Assembly (NCBI GenBank): GCA_020632875.1
Contig: JACKET010000001.1
Location: forward strand, 558,001 to 622,000
From: Alphaproteobacteria bacterium
GTDB lineage: Bacteria > Myxococcota_A > UBA796 > GCA-2862545
Direction: 5' to 3'
Length of the DNA: 64,000 nt
Part shown: positions 32,925 to 41,727 of the stretch, one piece after another
How the letters are laid out: every line of letters starts with the position of its first letter
Position numbering within the stretch: the first letter of the stretch is position 1
Notes under the pieces: model-generated
What the model was told of the DNA's origin: nothing
What the model saw: only the letters and a program-made list of their open reading frames with translations
Databases searched by the model: none
Program-made: the position numbers and the translations under genes

Positions 32925-33764
32925 ATGGTCGTCTGGATGGTCGCCCTGCTGGGCTGTGTCCCCAAGGGCAAGTACCTCGAGCTCGAGCAGCAGCTCGCCA
33001 CCACGAAGGCCGATCTCACGGCTCAGGTCGAGGAGCGCGACGTCACCATCGCCTCCCTTCGCGGCGACATCGCGAAGCTCGAGGGCGAGAAGAAGCGGCT
33101 CGAGGAGTCCATCGCCGGCAAGGAGAAGCTGCTCGCCGAGAAGGAGTCCCAGCTCTCCGACATGCGCGAGAAGAACGCGAAGATGCTGAAGGACAAGGGC
33201 GCGCTCGCGGGCGAGATCGACGCGATGAAGCTCGCGCTCGCCGAGCTGCAGGCCCGCAAGGCCCAGGCCGATGCGCGTCTGAAGGACTTCCAGGACCTGC
33301 TCGCCCGGTTCAAGAAGCTCATCGACTCCGGCACCCTGCAGGTGAAGATCGTCGACGGCCGCATGGTCGTCGCGATGGCGACCGACGTGCTGTTCGCGTC
33401 GGGCTCCGCGACGCTGTCGAAGGAGGGCAAGGAGGCCCTGACCTCGGTCACCGAGATCCTCGCCAGCATCCCCGACCGGCAGTTCCAGGTCGAGGGGCAC
33501 ACCGACAACGACCCGATCGCGACGGCCCAGTTCCCGTCCAACTGGTTCCTCGCGAGCACGCGCGCGCTCAACGTCGTCGACCACATGCTCGCGAACGGCA
33601 TGTCGCCCGACCGCATCTCCGGCGCGAGCTTCGGCGAGTTCCGCCCCGTCGCCGAGAACGACACGAAAGACCACAAGTCCCTCAACCGCCGCATCGAGAT
33701 CGTCGTGGTGCCCGACCTGTCCCAGCTCCCCGGCTACGACGAGCTGCAGGCGATCGCGCAGTGA
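32925..33764 (+). CDS. OmpA-family peptidoglycan-binding lipoprotein with coiled coil
   Basis: The ATG follows GGAGGAGAG and gives a short signal with lipobox (VALLGC near residue 11). The 279-residue protein then has a long Lys/Glu-rich coiled coil (about 20-135) and a C-terminal OmpA domain (about 150-265). That domain has the peptidoglycan-binding pattern VEGHTDNDPI, then a Leu/Ala-rich helix (LASTRALNVVDHM), and FGEFRPVAENDT...NRRIEIVV. It should tether the outer membrane to the cell wall. The next gene starts inside its stop codon (GTGA), so a membrane beta-barrel partner is translated with it. Confidence 0.92.
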   Translation: MVVWMVALLGCVPKGKYLELEQQLATTKADLTAQVEERDVTIASLRGDIAKLEGEKKRLEESIAGKEKLLAEKESQLSDMREKNAKMLKDKGALAGEIDAMKLALAELQARKAQADARLKDFQDLLARFKKLIDSGTLQVKIVDGRMVVAMATDVLFASGSATLSKEGKEALTSVTEILASIPDRQFQVEGHTDNDPIATAQFPSNWFLASTRALNVVDHMLANGMSPDRISGASFGEFRPVAENDTKDHKSLNRRIEIVVVPDLSQLPGYDELQAIAQ

Positions 33765-34354
33765 TCCTCGCGGCGCTCGCGGTCGCGCACGCCGGCGTGG
33801 TGGTGAGTGCCGCGGGCCTCTACGACACGCCGTCCGAGCAGTCGCTCGTCGGGGTGCAGGCGCACCTCACGTGCGAGGCCCAGAAGGGCTTCTGCTGGAC
33901 GGGGCGGCTGGCGGCGGGCTTCGACGTGCGCGGCAACGGGTTCGGCGCCATCACCGAGATCGGCGGGCTCGCCGTGATCCCGTCCGTCGAGGTGGCCGAC
34001 ATCCGCTTCGGCGTCGGCCTGCGCGGCGTGCACATCCAGCGCGACCTGCCCATCGTGCTGCAGTGGGAGACGGCGACGAAGCCGCTCCGGTGGGGGATGG
34101 TGCCGCAGGTGTTCCTCCAGGGCGAGCTCGCGTGGACGCCCGAGGCCCCCCTCGTCGTCGGCGCGACGGTCGGCGCCTCGCCCTGGGCGGGCATCGACCC
34201 CACCTGCCAGGACGAGGACGACCCCCAGGTCTGCGCGAGCTGGAACACGTCCTTCGTCGCGAGCTTCTGGGGTCGCAAGACGCTGAAGAACGGCCTCACG
34301 TTCCAGGCCGGGTTCGGCACCTTGATCGAAGGCAGCGTCGGGTACCGTTTCTAG
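33761..34354 (+). CDS. Outer-membrane beta-barrel-like protein
   Basis: The GTG at 33761 overlaps the TGA of the OmpA-family lipoprotein. The 197-residue product has a short signal peptide (ALAVAHA), and strands alternate hydrophobic and polar residues throughout. It ends in GSVGYRF, with the terminal Phe expected of a BamA-inserted barrel. Four Cys residues are present in the loops. I cannot say which barrel family it is. The coupling suggests it works with the upstream OmpA-like lipoprotein. A heptad-repeat array starts two bases after its stop. Confidence 0.75.
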   Translation: MILAALAVAHAGVVVSAAGLYDTPSEQSLVGVQAHLTCEAQKGFCWTGRLAAGFDVRGNGFGAITEIGGLAVIPSVEVADIRFGVGLRGVHIQRDLPIVLQWETATKPLRWGMVPQVFLQGELAWTPEAPLVVGATVGASPWAGIDPTCQDEDDPQVCASWNTSFVASFWGRKTLKNGLTFQAGFGTLIEGSVGYRF

Positions 34355-34356
34355 AC

Positions 34357-34497
<141 letters not shown>

Positions 34498-34519
34498 TCG
34501 CGCCAGTGGGGCCCGACCG

Positions 34520-34542
34520 CCCCCCCCCCCCACACACACACA
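34520..34542. repeat. C12 tract followed by (CA)6
   Basis: Twelve C and then six CA dinucleotides form a microsatellite within the spacer between the convergent beta-barrel and pdxH genes. Such tracts are slippage-prone and also hard to sequence, so the length may be variable or approximate. It is non-coding. Confidence 0.85.
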
Positions 34543-34582
34543 CCCGGGGAGAGATCCCCTTTGCCCCTGCGAATGGGCGCGT

Positions 34583-34617
34583 CGGTCTACGGTCTACGGT
34601 CTACGGTCCACGGTCTA
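34583..34617. repeat. Heptad array (CGGTCTA x5), opposite to the 34357 array
   Basis: Five units read CGGTCTA or CGGTCCA. They are the reverse complement type of the GGACCG heptads at 34357-34497, so the two arrays face each other across the C12/(CA)6 tract. The pdxH stop codon lies 10 bases further on. Confidence 0.85.
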
Positions 34618-34627
34618 CAGCCCACCG

Positions 34628-35212
34628 CTACGGATACAGCCGGGACTGCCGCCAGCCGTGGCCCTCGCGCTCGTACACGAGCCGGTCGTGCAGGCGGTCG
34701 GGACGGCCCTGCCAGAACTCCACGCGCACCGGGAGGATGCGGAAGCCGCTCCAGAACGGCGGGCGGGGGACGGGGTGGCCCTCGAAGCGCGCGGTGACCT
34801 CGGCGACGCGGGCCTCGAGCGTGGCGCGATCCTCGACGGGCGCGCTCTGGTGGCTCGCCCAGGCGCCGATCTGGCTGCCCCGCGGGCGGGTCGCGTGGTA
34901 GGCGTCGGCCTCTTCGGGGGTGACGGGCTCGACGGGGCCCTCGCCGACGATCTGGCGCTCGAGGCCCTTGAAGTGGAGCAGGAACCCGGCCCACGGATTC
35001 GCTTCGATCTGGCGGCCCTTCCGACTGTGCAGGTTCGTGTAGAACACGACGCCGTCGGGCCCGTGCGACTTCAGCAGCACGGTGCGCACGCTGGGGCGGC
35101 CGTCGGCGCCGGCCGTGGCGATCTGCATCGCTTCGGGGACGCGCGGCTCGGTGGCCGTGCCCTCGGCGAGCCAGCGGTCGAACGGAGTCCAGGGGTCGGG
35201 GCTGTCGAACAT
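34628..35212 (-). CDS. pdxH: Pyridoxamine 5'-phosphate oxidase (PdxH)
   Basis: The 194-residue FMN enzyme makes pyridoxal 5'-phosphate, the final step of the B6 salvage pathway. Family landmarks are all visible: RTVLLKSHGPDGVVFYTNLHSRKGR (FMN phosphate site, near residues 43-67), ANPWAGFLLHF, QIGAWASHQSAPV near residue 115, and the C-terminal VEFWQGRPDRLHDR plus WRQSRLYP ending. The length is close to usual (about 200-220). It is divergent from purB across 44 bases. Its 3' side faces repeats shared with the convergent beta-barrel gene. Confidence 0.96.
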   Translation of the reverse strand: MFDSPDPWTPFDRWLAEGTATEPRVPEAMQIATAGADGRPSVRTVLLKSHGPDGVVFYTNLHSRKGRQIEANPWAGFLLHFKGLERQIVGEGPVEPVTPEEADAYHATRPRGSQIGAWASHQSAPVEDRATLEARVAEVTARFEGHPVPRPPFWSGFRILPVRVEFWQGRPDRLHDRLVYEREGHGWRQSRLYP

Positions 35213-35256
35213 GGGCGGCTCGTATCCCCGCGTTAGTCGTCCCGCCCGGAGGACCC

Positions 35257-36684
35257 GTGACCGACACGTACCGCAGCCCGCTCGTCGATCGCTACGCCAG
35301 CCCGGCGATGGCGCATCTGTTCTCGGACGACCACAAGTTCCGCACGTGGCGACGGCTCTGGCTGGCCCTCGCCGAAGCGGAGGCGGCGCTCGGGCTGCCG
35401 ATCTCCGGGGCGCAGCTCGACGAGCTCCGCGCGCACCTCGACGACATCGACTACGACGCGGCCCGTCGGTACGAGAAGGAGCTGCGGCACGACGTGATGG
35501 CCCACGTCCACGCGCTCGGCGACGTGGCGCCGCTCGCGCGGCCCATCGTCCACCTCGGCGCGACGAGCTGCTTCGTGGGCGACAACACCGACCTGCTCGT
35601 GCTCCGCGACGCGCTGGACGTGATCCTGCCCAAGCTGGCGGGCGCGATCGCGAACCTCGCCCGCTTCGCCGAGACCCACGCCGACCTCCCGACCCTCGGG
35701 TTCACGCACTACCAGCCCGCGCAGCTCACCACGGTCGGCAAGCGGGCGTGCCTGTGGATCCAGGACCTGCTGATGGACCTCGAGCGGCTCCAGTCCGTCC
35801 GCAACGGGCTCCGGTTCCGCGGCACGAAGGGCACGACCGGCACCCAGGCGAGCTACCTCGCGCTGTTCGACGGCGACCACGCAAAGGTCGAGGCCCTCGA
35901 CGCCAAGGTGGCGCAGGCCTTCGGATTCGCCCGCTCCTACGGGGTCACCGGCCAGACGTACCCGCGAAAGGTCGACCACGAGGTCGTCGCCGCGCTCGGC
36001 TCGCTCGGCGTCACGGCCCACAAGCTCGCGACCGACCTGCGGCTGCTCGCCAACCTGAAGGAGGTCGAGGAGCCCTTCGGCGCGAAGCAGATCGGCTCGT
36101 CCGCCATGGCGTACAAGCGCAACCCCATGCGGTCCGAGCGCATCTGCGCGCTCGCCCGGCACCTCATGACCCTGCCCGCGAACAGCGCGCACACGGCCGC
36201 GGTCCAGTGGATGGAGCGCACCCTCGACGACTCCGCCAACCGACGCATCACGCTCGCCGAGGCCTTCCTCGCGGCCGACGGCATGCTCGAGACGCTCGTG
36301 AACGTCACGTCCGGGCTCGTCGTCTACCCGGCGATCATCGCGCGCCGCGTGGCCTCCGAGCTCCCGTTCATGGCGACCGAGAACCTGATCATGGCGATGG
36401 TCCAGCGGGGCGCCGACCGCCAGGAGGTGCACGAGGTGATCCGCGTGCACAGCCTCGCCGCGGCGGCCGAGGTCAAACAGCACGGCCGCGACAACGACCT
36501 GCTCGACCGGGTCCGCGCCGACGCGACGTTCGCCCCCATCCACGCCGACCTCGACGCGCTGCTCGACCCGCGCAGCTTCGTCGGGCGCGCGCCGGAGCAG
36601 GTGCGCGGATACCTGGCCTCCGAGGTCCGACCGGCCCTCGAGGCCTACGGCGATGCGGCGACCGAGGCCTCGCTGCGCGTCTAG
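35257..36684 (+). CDS. purB: Adenylosuccinate lyase (PurB)
   Basis: The 475-residue enzyme cleaves SAICAR and adenylosuccinate in purine synthesis. The GTG start has GGAGG at 35248-35252. Superfamily signatures are present: HLGATSCFVGDNTDL (near residue 95), TLGFTHYQPAQLTTVGKR (near 148, catalytic His), and the flexible signature loop GSSAMAYKRNP (near 285) with its catalytic Ser. The sequence resembles the eukaryote/deltaproteobacteria-type PurB of about 480 residues. A strong hairpin at 36863-36895 lies between it and the convergent Sel1 gene. Confidence 0.96.
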   Translation: MTDTYRSPLVDRYASPAMAHLFSDDHKFRTWRRLWLALAEAEAALGLPISGAQLDELRAHLDDIDYDAARRYEKELRHDVMAHVHALGDVAPLARPIVHLGATSCFVGDNTDLLVLRDALDVILPKLAGAIANLARFAETHADLPTLGFTHYQPAQLTTVGKRACLWIQDLLMDLERLQSVRNGLRFRGTKGTTGTQASYLALFDGDHAKVEALDAKVAQAFGFARSYGVTGQTYPRKVDHEVVAALGSLGVTAHKLATDLRLLANLKEVEEPFGAKQIGSSAMAYKRNPMRSERICALARHLMTLPANSAHTAAVQWMERTLDDSANRRITLAEAFLAADGMLETLVNVTSGLVVYPAIIARRVASELPFMATENLIMAMVQRGADRQEVHEVIRVHSLAAAAEVKQHGRDNDLLDRVRADATFAPIHADLDALLDPRSFVGRAPEQVRGYLASEVRPALEAYGDAATEASLRV

Positions 36685-36894
36685 GACCGCCGCGTCGCGC
36701 GAGGGTCCACCCGTAGCCACCGTCAGACCGTGGGGGTGGCCGGGTTGGCGGGCAGCTGCGCTGACGCACTCGGGTCCGTTCACCCGGTCGTCGACCATCC
36801 CCCGTCCACGTGCAGGCTCGAGCGTCCCGGGAACGGACACGCGCACGCGCACGCGCACGCGAGGAGCCTGGGTCGCGCTGCGCGCGACCGGCTC
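36685..36894. other. Intergenic spacer between convergent purB and Sel1 gene
   Basis: This 210-base spacer contains no plausible gene. It holds four ACGCGC-type hexads at 36839-36862, directly followed by a strong GC hairpin that serves as a probable bidirectional terminator. Confidence 0.6.
36839..36862. repeat. Hexad array (ACGCGC x4)
   Basis: Three perfect ACGCGC units and one ACGCGA lie directly before the hairpin at 36863-36895. They are another example of short tandem units filling the spacers between convergent genes here. Confidence 0.85.
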
Positions 36895-36895
36895 C
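36863..36895. terminator. Strong GC hairpin, probable bidirectional terminator
   Basis: GGAGCC pairs with GGCTCC and GGTCGCGC with GCGCGACC around a TGC loop, with one 2-base bulge, giving 14 base pairs. It sits between the convergent purB and Sel1 genes and touches the Sel1 stop codon at 36895-36897. There is no clear T-run on either side, so termination may depend on the stem or on Rho. Confidence 0.65.
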
Positions 36896-37770
36896 TAGCG
36901 CTTGGAGCAGGCCTCGGAGTTACCCGACTCGCAGGAGCGCGTGTAGAGCGCCTCTTTCTGGCCGGGACGCGACGGCACCAGCTCTTCGGCCATCAGCTCG
37001 GCGAGCTCGTAGCAGCCGCGGCTGTGGTCCATCGAGCACACGCGCTCGTAGTAGTGGCCCGCCTGCTCCATCGTGGCGTCGGGGGCCTTCTTCTCGTGGT
37101 GCAGGACGGCGAGCTCGAAGCACCCGAAGTTCGCGTCGATCGTGCAGGCCTTGTCGTAGAGCTCGGCCGCCGCGGCGGTGTTCTCCTTGCCCCACTTGCC
37201 GATGACGATGTTCGCCTGCTCGACGCAGGCCGGCGCGTACTCGGCCTTGCAGGCCTTCTCGAACAGCTCGAGGGCCTTGTCTTCGTCTTTCTTCTCGACG
37301 CCGTCGCCGACCTTGTACATCGAGCCGAGGCTCGTGCAGGCCTTCGGGATGCTGGGGTCGTCGTCGCAGGCCTTCGTGTAGAGCTCGAGCGCCTTCTCGA
37401 GCACGCCTTCCTCTTCCTTGTTCTCGAGCAGCACGTCGGCGTAGTGCACGCAGCCGACCATGAGGCCGTTCTGGCAGGACGTGTCGTAGAGATTGCGGGC
37501 ACGCACGATGTCTTTCGGGCCGCCGCGGGCATCGCGCACCAGGTTGCCGAGCGAGTTGCACGACGGGGCGTGGTGGACGCCGCAGCCCATCGAGAACAGC
37601 TTGCGGGCGTTCGCGTAGTCGGGCTGCGGAGCGTTCAGCTCCTTCGTGCCGAGCTTGAAGCACGCCTCGGGGTCGCCGCCGCGGTGGCAGCCCACCTCGA
37701 GCAGCTCGAGGGGGTTCTCGGGAGCCTTGTTGTTGCACGCGACGAGCAGGAGGACAGAAAGAAGGGGCAT
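36895..37770 (-). CDS. Sel1-repeat lipoprotein with regular Cys pairs
   Basis: The 291-residue product starts with a signal peptide and lipobox (LLLVAC near residue 12). The body consists of about seven Sel1-like helical repeats of roughly 36 residues. Each carries one or two Cys residues (for example A-C-x-x-L-G-x-M-Y and L-Y-x-K-A-C). The regular spacing suggests disulphide-tied repeats, as in Helicobacter cysteine-rich (Hcp-type) proteins. It is probably attached to a membrane and exposed to the periplasm or outside, acting as a scaffold. Confidence 0.88.
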   Translation of the reverse strand: MPLLSVLLLVACNNKAPENPLELLEVGCHRGGDPEACFKLGTKELNAPQPDYANARKLFSMGCGVHHAPSCNSLGNLVRDARGGPKDIVRARNLYDTSCQNGLMVGCVHYADVLLENKEEEGVLEKALELYTKACDDDPSIPKACTSLGSMYKVGDGVEKKDEDKALELFEKACKAEYAPACVEQANIVIGKWGKENTAAAAELYDKACTIDANFGCFELAVLHHEKKAPDATMEQAGHYYERVCSMDHSRGCYELAELMAEELVPSRPGQKEALYTRSCESGNSEACSKR

Positions 37771-37850
37771 GGACGTCTCCGCGCGCAGTTCTACACGATC
37801 TGGGCGCGCGGGGCCATCACCGCTCCCTGGCGAGCGCGTTAGGCGACCGC

Positions 37851-38543
37851 ATGTTCCATCCCGACGGGCCCACTCTGTTCGAGCTGGCGCACCAGGCGCT
37901 GTCGTCCACCCGGCGCGGCTACGACCTGCTGGCCGAGAAGTTCGACTTCACTCCGTTCCGCACGCCGGATGCCATCCTCGACGCGGTGGCCGCGCACCTC
38001 GCCGGGTCCTCGGGCGACGGGCTCGACGTCTGCTGCGGGACGGGCGCCGGCGCCGCGATGCTGCGCGAAGTGCTCGACGGCCGTGTGGTGGGGGTCGACT
38101 GGTCGGAGGGCATGCTCGAGGTCGCCCGGCGCAACGTGCCCGACGTGACGTTCGAGCAGGGCGACGCGATGGCGCTGCCGTACCGCGAATCGTTCGATGT
38201 GGCCGTGTCCTTCGGGGCGTTCGGGCACTTCCGGGTCGGCGAGCAGCCGCTACTCCTCGCCGGGATCCACCGGGCGCTCCGGCCGGGCGGGCGCTTCGTG
38301 TTCGTCACGTCCGAGCACCCCGGCCCGTTCAACCGCACGGCGTTCGTCTACCGCGTCTTCAACTGGGTCATGAAGGTGCGGAACCGCCTGCTCCAGCCGC
38401 CATTCGTCATGTACTACCTGAACTTCCTCCTCCCCGAGGCCCAACAGCGGCTCGAGGCGGCGGGGTTCGAGGTCGAGGTGCGGCCGCTGTCGGCCGACGG
38501 CCCGTTCAGCCGGGCGCGGCTGGTGATCGCGACGAAGCGGTGA
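37851..38543 (+). CDS. Class I SAM-dependent methyltransferase
   Basis: The 230-residue protein has the Rossmann methyltransferase signature: a glycine-rich LDVCCGTGAGAAML loop (near residue 58), the acidic VGVDWSEGMLEVARRN (near 78), QGDAMALPYRESFDVAVSFGAFGHF (near 103) and RALRPGGRFVFV (near 140). The C-terminal part contains a hydrophobic VMYYLNFLL stretch and a VDV-type end strand. The substrate is not evident. The last 38 bases overlap the convergent membrane protein gene. Confidence 0.92.
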   Translation: MFHPDGPTLFELAHQALSSTRRGYDLLAEKFDFTPFRTPDAILDAVAAHLAGSSGDGLDVCCGTGAGAAMLREVLDGRVVGVDWSEGMLEVARRNVPDVTFEQGDAMALPYRESFDVAVSFGAFGHFRVGEQPLLLAGIHRALRPGGRFVFVTSEHPGPFNRTAFVYRVFNWVMKVRNRLLQPPFVMYYLNFLLPEAQQRLEAAGFEVEVRPLSADGPFSRARLVIATKR

Positions 38544-38853
38544 CGAGCACGGCGGCACCGACGACCGCCGCGGGCAGGCCTCCGATCACGATGGACGCGA
38601 TCTCGACCACCGCCAGCCGACGGCTCCACCGCACGTCACCCGTGCGCAGCGCGCGCAGGCCCACGAAGATCTCGACCCAGCCGAGCGGGACGAGCAGGCA
38701 CGCGGCCCAGCCGCACAGCCCGCCGAGGCTCCCGAAGCCCGACGTGGCCGCGCCGCACACGTTCCCGCACAGCGCCCAGGCGATTCCGCCCATGCACCAT
38801 GCGTTCACGAGACCGCTGGCGAGCTGCAGGGCGCCCGGCGAGACCTCACGCAT
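38506..38853 (-). CDS. Small four-helix membrane protein, paralogue of the next gene
   Basis: The 115-residue protein has four hydrophobic segments and a shared pattern with its neighbour at 38884-39261: SGLVN near the N-terminus, a VCG pair, GGLCG, PLGWVEIFVG and a late GGLPAAVVG. The similarity over the whole length suggests a local duplication. It resembles small integral membrane proteins of unknown function. It overlaps the methyltransferase gene on the other strand by 38 bases. Its ATG lies 30 bases downstream of the paralogue's stop codon. Confidence 0.7.
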   Translation of the reverse strand: MREVSPGALQLASGLVNAWCMGGIAWALCGNVCGAATSGFGSLGGLCGWAACLLVPLGWVEIFVGLRALRTGDVRWSRRLAVVEIASIVIGGLPAAVVGAAVLVTASSRSPAAPG

Positions 38854-38883
38854 CCGCGAGCCCGGCCGGACGTGCCTTCAGGC

Positions 38884-39261
38884 TCAGCCCTCGAGGTAGG
38901 CGACGACCTCGTCGTTGCCGAGCATCGACGTGACGACGAACCCGATGATCGCGGCGGGGATGCCGCCGAGCAGGATCGAGCCCATCTCGAGGTACGTGAC
39001 GTACTTCATGTAGGGCGCGGCCTCTTTCGGATTCATGATGCCGTAGACGCCGACACCGACCTCGACCCAGCCGATCGGGATGAGCAGGAACGAGAACAGC
39101 CCGCAGATCCCGCCGAGCCCGCCGATGAAGAAGGTCAGCATTCCGCAGACCGTTCCGACGACACACCACGACAGACCGGCCATCACGAACCAGTTCACGA
39201 GACCAGACACGATCTGGAGGATCGCCGCCGTCTTCAGCGGTTGGGGGACTTCCTGTTCCAT
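38884..39261 (-). CDS. Small four-helix membrane protein
   Basis: The 125-residue protein has four transmembrane segments. Conserved features are SGLVNWFVMAGLSWCVVGTVCG (two segments), GGICGLFSF, IGWVEVGVGVYG and a C-terminal GGIPAAIIGF. The ATG at 39261 has GAGG 5 bases upstream; a GTG two codons earlier is an alternative. It pairs with the paralogue that follows 30 bases downstream, and the two are probably one operon. I do not know the family or role. Confidence 0.72.
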   Translation of the reverse strand: MEQEVPQPLKTAAILQIVSGLVNWFVMAGLSWCVVGTVCGMLTFFIGGLGGICGLFSFLLIPIGWVEVGVGVYGIMNPKEAAPYMKYVTYLEMGSILLGGIPAAIIGFVVTSMLGNDEVVAYLEG

Positions 39262-39298
39262 GGACACCTCATCGAGCGCGAGCGGGACGTTATCACGG

Positions 39299-40708
39299 TC
39301 AAACGAGGTCTGACAGCAACTTCCGCGTCGCTTCGCGCCAGGCGATCCAGGGCTCGTCCGGGAGCGTGTAGGCCGTGCGGAACGGGCCGGACACCTCGGG
39401 GACGGGCATCGCGGCGAACGAGGCCTGCCACGTGTGCGGGATGTCGAGGCGCGGGTGGGGCTCGGCGCCGATCCAGATCACGTCGGTCGGCGCGGAGCGC
39501 GCATCGGCCTCGACGAGCGCGGGGATCGCGGCCGGCGCCAGCGTGTCGATGGCCACGAGCCCCGCCTCGCGCCACTCGGTCGTGGCGAGCGTGAGCACCT
39601 GGGCCTCTTCGCGGAGCACGCCCGGCGGGAACGCGACGCGCACGAGGAGCTCCTGGCGGTTGAGCCAGATCGCGAGCTGCTCGACCAGCGCCCGGACCAG
39701 GGCGAGGACCAGCACGGTGCGCTGGTATGGCAGGCCGGTCTCGCGGTAGCGGAGGGTGTCGATCGACGCGTCGAGCACGACGGTGATCTTCCGGCGCTCG
39801 CGCACGAACGCGGTCTCGTCGCGCGTGTAGAACAACAGCTCGCCTTCGGCGTAGCGCACGTCGAACAGGTCGATCTCGGGCCCGTCCTCCATCAGCGCCA
39901 GCTCGCTCGTGACGAGGTTCTCCATCGCGCCGCTCGTGCTGATCGAGCTGAACCCGCCCACCGGATAGGCGCTCTCGTCCTCGAGGCGCGTGGAGACGTG
40001 GCCGGCGCGGCGCCGCGAGGGCTTCATGCGCTTGGGGAGCCCGCGGGACAGGCCCGCCGCGGCGTCGACCACCTGGCGCAGCGTGAGGCGCTGGCTGCGC
40101 ATCTCGAGGAGCTCGAGCTGCTCGAGCGTCGCGATGTCGCCGGGTGCGATGGGGCGCCCCGTGCGCTGGAAGCAGGCGACCAGCTCGGCGTACGCGGCCT
40201 GGAGGTACTCGGCGGCGTCGGCGCGGAGGGCCGCGGACCCGCGCACCACCCACTCCTCGCCGGTCTTCCGGTCGAGGTCGCGCAGCGCGCCGGGGTCGAT
40301 CGCCGTGCCCTCGTCGAAGCCGACGCGATCGAGCACCTGCTCGACGAACAGCGCGATGGCGACGGGCCGGAGGCGGGCCGGCAGCCCGGCGATGGCGTCG
40401 AATGCGGCCTCGCGCAGCGGGTCGACCGCGATGCGGCCGAGAACCTGGTCTTCGTACGATCGGAGCACGCGCGCGAGGGGCCCGGTGGACTCCTGGCGTG
40501 GGCGCGCGCCGGGCTGGGTGAGCAGGCGCCCCAGGTCGGCCAGCACGCCAGCAGGGGGCAGCGCGGGCGTGTCGCTCGCCGCGGCGCGGAGCCAGGGCGT
40601 GGCCTCGCGGACCGTGTCGGCACCGGGGCGCCCGACGCGCACGAGCGCCAGGCCAGCAGCGAGCCAGTCGCGGGCTTCTTCGGGGTCGCGCAGCTCGCGC
40701 GTGGTCAT
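39299..40708 (-). CDS. VWA-like protein, partner of the MoxR ATPase
   Basis: The 469-residue product starts with ATG overlapping the MoxR stop (ATGA). The N-terminal two thirds are helical (for example FVEQVLDRVGFDEGTAIDPGALRDL). The C-terminal third (about 320-469) has the alternating fold of a von Willebrand A domain: ITVVLDASIDTLRYRE, a long ALVRALVEQL helix and VAIDTLAP and DVIWIGAE strands. The usual DxSxS metal motif is DASID here, so the metal site is probably altered. By analogy with RavA/ViaA-type pairs, the MoxR ATPase and this protein should act together as a chaperone complex. The sequence shows no target. Confidence 0.82.
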   Translation of the reverse strand: MTTRELRDPEEARDWLAAGLALVRVGRPGADTVREATPWLRAAASDTPALPPAGVLADLGRLLTQPGARPRQESTGPLARVLRSYEDQVLGRIAVDPLREAAFDAIAGLPARLRPVAIALFVEQVLDRVGFDEGTAIDPGALRDLDRKTGEEWVVRGSAALRADAAEYLQAAYAELVACFQRTGRPIAPGDIATLEQLELLEMRSQRLTLRQVVDAAAGLSRGLPKRMKPSRRRAGHVSTRLEDESAYPVGGFSSISTSGAMENLVTSELALMEDGPEIDLFDVRYAEGELLFYTRDETAFVRERRKITVVLDASIDTLRYRETGLPYQRTVLVLALVRALVEQLAIWLNRQELLVRVAFPPGVLREEAQVLTLATTEWREAGLVAIDTLAPAAIPALVEADARSAPTDVIWIGAEPHPRLDIPHTWQASFAAMPVPEVSGPFRTAYTLPDEPWIAWREATRKLLSDLV

Positions 40709-41727
40709 GCCAGGCCCAGCAGGCGCGGCACCTTCTCCTCGAGCAGGTCGACTTCCTCGCGGGTCTCGCCGAGGTACGAGAGCAGGCGGAGATCGGCCCG
40801 CTCGACGCGGCCGCCGTGCGTGATCCAGGCGTGGGCGCGCAGCAGCTTGTAGAGCTTCACGACCTTGCGGTCGGAGATGAACACGCGGTCTTCGCGCACG
40901 AGGGTCTTGAGCACGCGGCGGAACTCGGCGATCAGCTCGTCGGGGAAGAAGCGCGTGCGGTCGGTGACCGTGCGGCCGTCGCGGTCGGTCTGCCGGTCGG
41001 ACATCTGGAGCGTGAGGTACCGGTGGGCCTTCAGAAGGTCGTCGATCGACGCGTGGCCCTCGGCCCACGGGCGCTGGTTGAGGTCGCGCTGGGTCTGGGC
41101 GGCGAGGCCTGCGTCGAGCAGCTCGACGAAGTGGCGCTCCTGCACCGAGCGGCACGCGATCTTCAGGCAGAAGCGGTCTTTCAGCGCGGCCAGCTCGGCC
41201 TGCTCGGGCAGGTCGTTGGTCGCGGCGAACAGGATCTTCAGCCGGACCGGCACGGGCTGACCGTCCTGGTAGTACTTCCGCTCGTTGATGACGGTGAGCA
41301 GCGCATTCAGGATGGCGGAGTTCGCCTTGAAGATCTCGTCGAGGAACACGAGGCTCGCGGTGGGCAGCTTGCCCGAGGCGCGGCGCAGGTACTTGCCCTC
41401 GCGGAGCTGCTTGATGTCGATCGGGCCGAACACCTCGGACGGCTCGGTGAACCGCGTGAGCATGTACTCGAACGTGTCTTCGGACCGGATCCCGAGCCCG
41501 TCGCGGAACTTGAGGATCAGGTCGGACTTCGCGGTGCCGGGCGGGCCGACGAGCAGCAGCGGCTCCTGCGCCACGGCGCACACCGTCATCAGGTCGATGA
41601 TGTGGGCCTTCCCGACGAAGTACGCGGCGAGCGACGTGCGGAACCGGTTGATCCGGTCGCGAAGCGCGGGGGCTTCGCGCTGCAGCGCCTCGTACGAGAG
41701 ATCCAGGGTCGACGTCTCCATGCTCAT
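40705..41727 (-). CDS. MoxR-family AAA+ ATPase
   Basis: The 340-residue protein contains a complete AAA+ module. It has Walker A GPPGTAKSDL (near residue 48), the MoxR-specific YMLTRFTEPSEVFGP and LREGKYLRRASGKL segments, Walker B LVFLDEIFKA (near 110), sensor 1 FAATNDLPE (near 155), and an arginine-finger-containing RFCLKI region. MoxR/RavA-type ATPases power maturation of metal enzymes or complexes together with a VWA partner. All three genes 42053-39299 overlap by ATGA, so they are translated as one block. Confidence 0.9.
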   Translation of the reverse strand: MSMETSTLDLSYEALQREAPALRDRINRFRTSLAAYFVGKAHIIDLMTVCAVAQEPLLLVGPPGTAKSDLILKFRDGLGIRSEDTFEYMLTRFTEPSEVFGPIDIKQLREGKYLRRASGKLPTASLVFLDEIFKANSAILNALLTVINERKYYQDGQPVPVRLKILFAATNDLPEQAELAALKDRFCLKIACRSVQERHFVELLDAGLAAQTQRDLNQRPWAEGHASIDDLLKAHRYLTLQMSDRQTDRDGRTVTDRTRFFPDELIAEFRRVLKTLVREDRVFISDRKVVKLYKLLRAHAWITHGGRVERADLRLLSYLGETREEVDLLEEKVPRLLGLA

